A stretch of 64,000 nt of DNA from contig NZ_JAHTKP010000034.1 of assembly GCF_019192735.1 (NCBI RefSeq), forward strand, positions 17,486 to 81,485, written 5' to 3'. A program made the translations under genes and the position numbers. This document shows positions 58,472 through 64,000 of the stretch, piece after piece. This DNA is from Kitasatospora aureofaciens. Its GTDB lineage: Bacteria > Actinomycetota > Actinomycetes > Streptomycetales > Streptomycetaceae. Under the pieces are notes generated by a model. It searched no databases and was not told where the DNA came from. It worked only from the letters and a program-made list of their open reading frames with translations. Position 1 is the first letter of the stretch, and each line of letters opens with the position of its first letter.

Positions 58472-59020
58472 ATGAGCACTGACGACGCCACCGGGACCGC
58501 CAACCGCCCCAACTCGCACTGCCATTGGTGCGGCACCCCCTACCCGCCCGGCACCGACTCCTGGCCCCGCACCTGCCCCGGCTGCGCCGAGATCAGCTAC
58601 CGCAACCCGCTGCCCGTCGTCGTCACCCTCCTCCCGGTCACCCGCCCCGACGCCGCGACCAACCTCGTCGTCATCCGCCGCACCATCGAGCCCGGCTACG
58701 GCCAACTCGCCCTCCCCGGCGGCTACGTGGACTACGGCGAGAGCTGGCAGCAGGCCTGCGTCCGCGAACTCCGCGAGGAGACCGGCATCCTGGCCGACGC
58801 CGCCGACATCACCCTGGTCGACACCGCCTCCGACTCCCGCGGCGGCTTCCTCTGCCTCTTCGGCCTGCTCCCGCCCCGTCCGCTCGCCGATCTCCCGCCG
58901 TCCCGTCCCACCGAGGAGACCGACGGCTGGCAGCTGTCCACCCCCGACACCCCGCTCGCCTTCGAGTTCCACACCCGCGTCTCCTGCGCCTGGTTCAACG
59001 GCGAGTTCACCCACCGCTGA
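58472..59020 (+). CDS. NUDIX hydrolase with N-terminal zinc ribbon
   Basis: A 182-residue NUDIX protein. The N-terminus CHWCGTPYPP ... CPGC is a four-Cys zinc ribbon as in NudC-like and related hydrolases. The NUDIX box is canonical, GGYVDYGESWQQACVREL followed by REETG. It hydrolyses a nucleoside diphosphate derivative; the SQPWW NADH signature of true NudC is not visible. A TACCAT box six bases before ATG 58472 suggests separate leaderless transcription despite the short gap after the NrtR-like gene. Confidence 0.87.
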   Translation: MSTDDATGTANRPNSHCHWCGTPYPPGTDSWPRTCPGCAEISYRNPLPVVVTLLPVTRPDAATNLVVIRRTIEPGYGQLALPGGYVDYGESWQQACVRELREETGILADAADITLVDTASDSRGGFLCLFGLLPPRPLADLPPSRPTEETDGWQLSTPDTPLAFEFHTRVSCAWFNGEFTHR

Positions 59021-59151
59021 CCAGCGCGGCACTCCCGCGGCAGACCCTGGCGCCGCGGCCGCTCACATGGCATGGTCTGCACCGACAGCCCAACCGGACG
59101 GGCCTGCCACAAGCACTCCCGTCCCCACCACCGGCCCGGGAGACCACCACC

Positions 59152-61170
59152 GTGAGCACCCCACCCCAGGACCAGCCGCTCTGGCGCCCCAACCCCGCTC
59201 GCGCCGCCGAGACCGGCCTCGTGGCCTTCCAGGCCTGGGCCGCCGAGCACCACGGCGCCCCGGCCGCCCCGCTCGCCCCGGCCGCCGACGACCACCAGGC
59301 CGCCGAGCGCTACGCCGCCCTGCACGCCTGGTCCACCGCCGACCTCGACCGGTTCTGGACGGCCGTCACCCAGTGGTTCGACGTCCGCTTCACCCAGGCC
59401 CCCGAGGCCGTCCTCGCCGACCCGGCCATGCCCGGCGCCCGCTGGTTCCCCGGCGCCCGCCTCAACTACGCCGAGCACGCCCTGCGCGCCGCAGAGGACC
59501 CGGCCAACGCCGACCGCCCCGCGATCCTCCACCTCGACGAGACCACCGAGCAGCCGGCCGTCCTCACCTGGTCCGAGCTCCGCCGCCAGGTCGGCTCCCT
59601 CGCCGCCGCGCTCCGCGCCCGCGGCATCGGCCCCGGCGACCGCGTCAGCGCCTACCTGCCCAACATCCCGCAGGCCGCCGTCGCGCTCCTCGCCGCCGCC
59701 GCCGTCGGTGCCGTCTGGACCAGCTGCGCCCCCGACTTCGGCGCCCGCAGCGTCCTCGACCGCCTCCAGCAGATCGAGCCGGCCGTCCTCTTCGCCGTCG
59801 ACGGCTACCACTACGGCGGCAAGGACCACGACCGCACCGACGTCGTCGCCGAGCTGCGCCGCGAACTCCCCAGCCTGCACACGGTCGTGCACGTCCCCCT
59901 GCTCGGCGCCCCCGCCCCCGAGGGCGCCCTCCAGTGGGACGACCTGGTCGCCGAGGACGTTGTCCCGGTCTTCGAACCGGTCCCCTTCGACCACCCGCTC
60001 TGGGTGCTCTACTCCTCCGGTACCACCGGCCTGCCCAAGGCCATCATCCAGAGCCAGGGCGGCATCCTGCTCGAACACCTCAAGCAGGTCGGCCTCCACG
60101 TCGACCTCGGCCCGCAGGACCGCTTCCTCTGGTACACCTCCACCGGCTGGATGATGTGGAACTTCCTGCTCGCCGGCCTCCTCGTCGGAGCCACGGTCGT
60201 CACCTACGACGGCAGCCCCGGCCACCCCGACACCGGCGCCCTCTGGTCGGTCGCCGCCCGCACCGGTGCCACCGTCCTCGGGACCTCCGCCGCCTACGTC
60301 ATCGCCAGCCGCAAGGCCGACCTCCACCCCGGCCGCGACCTCGACCTCTCCGCCGTCCGCTGCATCGGCACCACCGGCTCCCCGCTCCCGCCGGACGGCT
60401 TCCGCTGGATCTACGACGAGGTCAAGGAGGACGTCTGGCTCGCCTCCGTCAGCGGCGGCACCGACGTCTGCTCCTGCTTCGTCGGCGGCGTCCCCACCCT
60501 CCCCGTCTACCTCGGCGAGATCCAGGCCCCCTGCCTCGGCGCCGCCGTCGAGTCCTGGGACGTCCAGGGCCGCCCGCTCACCGACGCCGTCGGCGAACTC
60601 GTCGTCACCAAGCCCATCCCGTCCATGCCCACCGGTTTCTGGAACGACCCCGAGGGCACCCGGTACCACGACAGCTACTTCGACATGTACCCGGGCATCT
60701 GGCGCCACGGCGACTGGATCACCGTCACCTCCCGCGGCACCGTCGTCATCCACGGCCGCTCCGACTCCACCCTCAACCGCCAGGGCGTCCGGATGGGCTC
60801 CTCCGACATCTACGAGGTCGTCGAACGCCTCCCGGAGATCGCCGAATCCCTGGTCATCGGCCTGGAGGAGCCCGACGGCGGCTACTGGATGCCGCTCTTC
60901 GTCGTCCTCGCCCCCGGCGCCGAACTCGACGACGACCTCATCGGCCGCATCCGCACCTCGCTGCGCACCGAACTCTCCCCGCGCCACGTCCCCGACGAGG
61001 TCATCGCCGTCCGCGGCCTCCCGCACACCCTCACCGGCAAGCGCATCGAGGTCCCGGTGAAGCGCCTGCTCTCCGGCACCCCGCTGGAGCAGGCCGTCAA
61101 CCCGGGCTCCGTCGACAACCTCGACCACCTGCGCTTCTTCGAGCAGCTCCGCCGCGACCGCCAGGCCTGA
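59152..61170 (+). CDS. aacS: Acetoacetyl-CoA synthetase
   Basis: A 672-residue acyl-adenylate-forming enzyme that makes acetoacetyl-CoA from acetoacetate, ATP and CoA. WFPGARLNYAEHAL is characteristic of acetoacetate-CoA ligases. LWVLYSSGTTGLPKAIIQSQ is the P-loop (A3), TSTGWMMWNFLLAGL and DVCSCFVGGVPTLPVYLGEI form the acid pocket, and LPHTLTGKRIEVPVK holds the C-terminal catalytic Lys that can be acetylated in S. lividans AacS. GTG 59152 follows GGGAGACC. A perfect terminator follows. Confidence 0.92.
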   Translation: MSTPPQDQPLWRPNPARAAETGLVAFQAWAAEHHGAPAAPLAPAADDHQAAERYAALHAWSTADLDRFWTAVTQWFDVRFTQAPEAVLADPAMPGARWFPGARLNYAEHALRAAEDPANADRPAILHLDETTEQPAVLTWSELRRQVGSLAAALRARGIGPGDRVSAYLPNIPQAAVALLAAAAVGAVWTSCAPDFGARSVLDRLQQIEPAVLFAVDGYHYGGKDHDRTDVVAELRRELPSLHTVVHVPLLGAPAPEGALQWDDLVAEDVVPVFEPVPFDHPLWVLYSSGTTGLPKAIIQSQGGILLEHLKQVGLHVDLGPQDRFLWYTSTGWMMWNFLLAGLLVGATVVTYDGSPGHPDTGALWSVAARTGATVLGTSAAYVIASRKADLHPGRDLDLSAVRCIGTTGSPLPPDGFRWIYDEVKEDVWLASVSGGTDVCSCFVGGVPTLPVYLGEIQAPCLGAAVESWDVQGRPLTDAVGELVVTKPIPSMPTGFWNDPEGTRYHDSYFDMYPGIWRHGDWITVTSRGTVVIHGRSDSTLNRQGVRMGSSDIYEVVERLPEIAESLVIGLEEPDGGYWMPLFVVLAPGAELDDDLIGRIRTSLRTELSPRHVPDEVIAVRGLPHTLTGKRIEVPVKRLLSGTPLEQAVNPGSVDNLDHLRFFEQLRRDRQA

Positions 61171-61177
61171 TCACGCC

Positions 61178-61215
61178 GAAAGGGCGCTCCCACCGGGTGG
61201 TGGGAGCGCCCTTTC
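61178..61215 (+). terminator. Perfect 17-bp terminator hairpin of aacS
   Basis: GAAAGGGCGCTCCCACC (61178-61194), loop GGGT, exact complement at 61199-61215, then TTCTT. It starts eight bases past the aacS stop and faces convergent ptsI. Confidence 0.88.
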
Positions 61216-61258
61216 TTCTTACGCTCTTTCTCTGCCCTACTCGTTATCTATCTCTGCC

Positions 61259-62929
61259 CTACTCGCCCGAGAGCACCTGCTGCGCCGCGGCGCGCGCCTC
61301 CTCGGCACTGTCCGTCGCCCGGGCCGCCTCGGCGGCGCGGCGGCACTGCGCCAGCGTGTACTTGGCGAGCGTGGCCCGCACGTACGGGATCGACGCCGAG
61401 CCCATGGACAGGCTCGTGACGCCCAGACCGGTCAGCACGACGGCCAGCAGAGGGTCGGAGGCGGCCTCGCCGCAGACGCCGCAGCTCTTTCCGGTCGCCT
61501 GCGCCGCCTCCGCGGCCGCGGCGATCAGGTCGAGCAGCGCCGGCTGCCACGGGTCCTGCAGCCGCGCCAGCGCACCGACCTGGCGGTCCGCCGCGAACGT
61601 GTACTGCGCCAGGTCATTGGTCCCCAGCGACAGGAACTCGACCTCCTGCAGGATCGCCCGCGCCCGCAGCGCGGCCGACGGAATCTCCACCATCGCGCCG
61701 AACTTGGCGTCCAGCCCGGCCTGGCGACACGCGTCCGCGAAGTCCTTGGCGTCCTTGCGATCGGCCACCATCGGCGCCATCACCTCAAGGTGCACCGGCA
61801 GCCCGTCGGCGGCCTTCGCCAGCGCCCGCAGCTGCGTCTGCATGACCTCGGGGTTCTCCAGCAGGGTGCGCAGACCGCGCACGCCGAGCGCCGGGTTCGG
61901 CTCGTCGGCCGGGGTCAGGAACTCCAGCGGCTTGTCCGCGCCCGCGTCCAGCGCCCGGACCACGACCCGGCCCTCCGGGAACGCCTCCAGCACCTTGCGG
62001 TACGCCTCGACCTGCTTCTCCTCGCTCGGCGCCTTCGCCGAGTCGTCCAGGAACAGGAACTCGGTACGGAACAGGCCGACGCCCTCGGCACCGTTCTCCA
62101 ACGCCGCCGGCACGTCAGCCGGGCCGCCCACGTTGGCCAGTAGCGGCACGCGGTGCCCGTCCGAGGTCTGCCCCGGACCGGTGGAGGCGGCCAGCGCGGC
62201 CTTGCGCTCGGCGGCGATCGCCCGCAGCTCGTCCTGCTTCTCCTGCGACGGGTCCAGCAGGACATCGCCGGAGCTGCCGTCCACGGCCACCACGGTGCCC
62301 TCGGCGACGTCGGTCGCCCCCGGCAGCGCGACGACGGCCGGCACGCCCATCGCCCGCGCCAGGATGGCGCTGTGGCTGGTCGGCCCGCCCTCCTCGGTCA
62401 CGAAGCCGAGCACCAGCGTCGGGTCGAGCAGCGCGGTGTCGGCGGGCGCCAGGTCCCGCGCGAACAGCACGTACGGCTCGTCGCTGTCCGGCACACCCGG
62501 CATCGGCACGCCCAACAGCCGGGCCACGATGCGGTTGCGGACGTCATCCAGGTCGGCGACCCGCCCGGCCAGGTACTCCCCGGCCGACGCGAGCAGCGCG
62601 CGGTAGGCGGCGAAGGCGTCGTACACGCCGCGCTCGGCGCTGCTGCCGACGGCGATCCGCCGGGACACGTCCGCCATCAGCTCCGGGTCCTGCGCCATCA
62701 GCGCCTGGGCCTCCAGCACCGCCTGCGCCTCGCCGCCGGCCAGGTTGCCGCGGGCGATCAGGTCCGCGGCCACCGCCTCGACGGCCGCCTGGGCACGAGC
62801 CTGCTCGCGCGGCGCGTCCTCGGTCGGAATCTGGGTGGTCGGCGGCTCAAGCACCGCCGTCCCCATGTGCCGCACCTGGCCGATCGCGACCCCGTGGCTC
62901 ACACCCACGCCGCGCAGCGTCTTCTTCAT
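61259..62929 (-). CDS. ptsI: PTS enzyme I
   Basis: A 556-residue phosphoenolpyruvate-protein phosphotransferase, the first enzyme of the sugar phosphotransferase system; it moves phosphate from PEP to HPr. GGPTSHSAILARAMGVPAVV contains the phosphorylated His (H186), FRTEFLFLD and VMAPMVADRKDAKDFADACR belong to the PEP-binding barrel, and SCGVCGEAASDP holds the active-site Cys. Length is standard. It follows crr after 97 bases; both would serve the sugar PTS and DhaM. Confidence 0.96.
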   Translation of the reverse strand: MKKTLRGVGVSHGVAIGQVRHMGTAVLEPPTTQIPTEDAPREQARAQAAVEAVAADLIARGNLAGGEAQAVLEAQALMAQDPELMADVSRRIAVGSSAERGVYDAFAAYRALLASAGEYLAGRVADLDDVRNRIVARLLGVPMPGVPDSDEPYVLFARDLAPADTALLDPTLVLGFVTEEGGPTSHSAILARAMGVPAVVALPGATDVAEGTVVAVDGSSGDVLLDPSQEKQDELRAIAAERKAALAASTGPGQTSDGHRVPLLANVGGPADVPAALENGAEGVGLFRTEFLFLDDSAKAPSEEKQVEAYRKVLEAFPEGRVVVRALDAGADKPLEFLTPADEPNPALGVRGLRTLLENPEVMQTQLRALAKAADGLPVHLEVMAPMVADRKDAKDFADACRQAGLDAKFGAMVEIPSAALRARAILQEVEFLSLGTNDLAQYTFAADRQVGALARLQDPWQPALLDLIAAAAEAAQATGKSCGVCGEAASDPLLAVVLTGLGVTSLSMGSASIPYVRATLAKYTLAQCRRAAEAARATDSAEEARAAAQQVLSGE

Positions 62930-62982
62930 GTCACCTGTCTCCGCTGAGATGAGCGGCCCCGCCGGGTACCGCTTGTGCCGGG

Positions 62983-63008
62983 CCGCCCCGTCATCTCCTG
63001 CGGGGCGG
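62983..63008 (-). promoter_or_regulatory. Hairpin between crr and ptsI
   Basis: CCGCCCCG (62983-62990) pairs with CGGGGCGG (63001-63008) just after the crr stop on the minus strand. It could set relative levels of the two genes; ptsI lacks another obvious promoter. Confidence 0.5.
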
Positions 63009-63026
63009 GTGTGTGGGGAAGAGGGG

Positions 63027-63476
63027 TCAGCTCCAGCTGAACAGCGCGTCGCCGACGCGCGCCTCGCCGTCCTCGACCAGGTCGCCGAGCGACTCGGGGG
63101 TCGCCTCCAGCGCGACGATCGGCGAAATCGGCGACTTGCCCGCGGCCTCGACGGCGGCCGGGTCCCACTTGATGACGGCCTGGCCGCGGGTGACCATGTC
63201 GCCCTTGTTGACGAGCAGCTCGAAGCCCTCGCCGTTCAGCTGCACGGTGTCGATCCCGAGGTGCGTCAGCACACCGTGCCCGTCCGCATCCACGACGACG
63301 AACGCGTGCGGGTGCATGGAGACGACGACGCCGTCCACCGGAGCGACGGCCTCGGTCGGCTCCCGCACCGGGTCGATCGCGGTGCCGGGACCGACCATCG
63401 CGCCCGAGAACACCGGGTCCGGCACGCCGGCGAGCCCGACGACCTTGCCGGTCAGCGGCGACGTCACAGTGGTCAT
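63027..63476 (-). CDS. crr: PTS glucose-type EIIA component (Crr)
   Basis: A 149-residue single-domain EIIA-glucose protein. SPLTGKVVGLAGVPDPVFSG is the N-terminal block, HPHAFVVVDADG has the ancillary His (H57) and VLTHLGIDTVQLNG the phosphorylated His (H72). It relays phosphate from HPr to EIIB/C permeases. It precedes ptsI as in S. coelicolor, where crr-ptsI is under DasR control; a DasR-like site lies upstream here. Confidence 0.95.
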   Translation of the reverse strand: MTTVTSPLTGKVVGLAGVPDPVFSGAMVGPGTAIDPVREPTEAVAPVDGVVVSMHPHAFVVVDADGHGVLTHLGIDTVQLNGEGFELLVNKGDMVTRGQAVIKWDPAAVEAAGKSPISPIVALEATPESLGDLVEDGEARVGDALFSWS

Positions 63477-63634
63477 GGTTTGTGCCTCCCAAGTGCGCAG
63501 TACAGACGAGCGGCCGCAAGCAGCGGCACGATCAACTGAAGCCTAAATCATGTCAACTTCGGACATCTGCTGACATTCCTGGGCGAAGACCCAGGCCCCC
63601 GCCCGCCTGTCGGCCGGCGTCACACCGACCTGCT

Positions 63635-63650
63635 AGTGGTCTAGTCCTCT
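63635..63650. promoter_or_regulatory. DasR-responsive element (dre)-like site upstream of crr
   Basis: AGTGGTCTAGTCCTCT matches the DasR consensus ACTGGTCTAGACCACT (second base C or G) at 14 of 16 positions. It lies about 160 bases upstream of crr, whose S. coelicolor homologue is a known DasR target. Between it and crr, TTGACA on the minus strand (63556-63551) may be the -35 of the crr promoter. Confidence 0.7.
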
Positions 63651-63873
63651 TGGTCGATGCGCCGCACTCTACAGGCATCTTGGCGAATCGGGACCATTGC
63701 TGTATATGCTCGCGAGAGCAACAAATCATGCCGCCGACCGGGTGACACCCGGCGCGCCCCGATTCGCGCTCCGGCGGACGACCCGCTATGGTTGGTCGAG
63801 TCGCCGCAAGTCGGCGGTTAACAGCAGATTTCAGATGCGCAAAGCTCCGGAAAACGGAGCGGAAAACATCTGG

Positions 63874-64000
63874 TAAGCTGGAAACACGAAAGAACGAAGC
63901 GCCCGGAGGGCCCGCTGGAAGGCGGTCCGAAGGAAGTGTCCGTTCCTTGAGAACTCAACAGCGTGCCAAAAGTCAACGCCAGATATGTTGACATCCCCGG
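63874..64000 (+). promoter_or_regulatory. rRNA operon promoter and leader (16S gene beyond the edge)
   Basis: TAAGCT (63874-63879) is a likely -10. The leader then contains CTTGAGAACTCAACAGCGTG around 63945, followed by CCAAAAGTCAACGCC, sequences characteristic of streptomycete rrn leaders and their antitermination/processing region. The 16S rRNA gene should start shortly beyond base 64000. The stretch from 63651 to 63873 has further promoter-like AT-rich patches (GCTGTATATGCTCG, GCTATGG), consistent with multiple rrn promoters, and no protein gene. Confidence 0.8.

Noticed and set aside
1..64000. CRISPR array, prophage, insertion sequence or biosynthetic gene cluster
   Set aside because: No spaced short repeats, cas, integrase, transposase, capsid, PKS or NRPS sequences were seen anywhere in the window.

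Overview
The window is high-GC actinobacterial DNA. Gene content points to Streptomycetaceae (Streptomyces or Kitasatospora): GylR-controlled glycerol genes, a DasR-type site in front of crr-ptsI, an NsdA-like regulator, DUF6643, DUF6191 and DUF397 proteins, many apparently leaderless promoters, and a streptomycete rRNA leader at the right edge. It looks like chromosomal core and near-core DNA. I see no phage, transposase, integrase, CRISPR or tRNA gene.

Layout. 0-9.5 kb: acyltransferase, HutD-like protein, MFS transporter divergent from a ROK regulator, a Cds1/cysteine-synthase-like PLP enzyme, DUF6191, a beta-helix/AAA+ fusion and a MOSC protein. Two related heptad-based inverted repeats (1556-1601 and 5478-5548) bracket the MFS-ROK-PLP block. 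9.7-24.3 kb: DUF6643, MscL, two head-to-head GT4 glycosyltransferases, a DsbA-like protein with a CxxS site, hydrolase, methyltransferase, HpnB-like glycosyltransferase, Asp/Glu racemase family protein, polysaccharide deacetylase, sugar transferase, NUDIX, an isolated DhaM, DUF397, and an unexplained ~690 bp stretch. 24.3-31.5 kb: a Cys-containing leader peptide ahead of an acyl-CoA-dehydrogenase-type (probably sulfur-acquisition) enzyme, an aminoglycoside-phosphotransferase-fold protein, an NsdA-like regulator, a PAS-like protein and a HEAT-repeat protein. 31.6-37.3 kb: methyltransferase/PadR/hydrolase, PxpA-PxpB, a membrane protein and a secreted IPT protein.

37.5-45.4 kb is the most unusual part: three co-directional genes of 511, 291 and 1532 codons. 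The third is an SMC/MukB-like coiled-coil ATPase with Walker A at its N-terminus and an SGGQ signature and Walker B at its C-terminus. Size and order resemble MukF-MukE-MukB or Wadjet JetA-JetB-JetC. No topoisomerase-VI-like JetD nuclease follows; a CpdA-type phosphodiesterase does, with its own promoter-like box.

45.4-64 kb is mostly carbon metabolism: gntR-gntK-gntP, TetR/amidohydrolase, gylR-glpF-glpK-glpD, homocysteine methyltransferase, an NrtR-like regulator, NUDIX, acetoacetyl-CoA synthetase and the general PTS genes crr-ptsI. It ends in the promoter and leader of an rRNA operon whose 16S gene lies beyond the window. The glycerol, gluconate and PTS genes, plus DhaM at 22 kb, form a loose sugar/polyol theme. 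All functional calls rest on reading motifs by eye; no database search was run.
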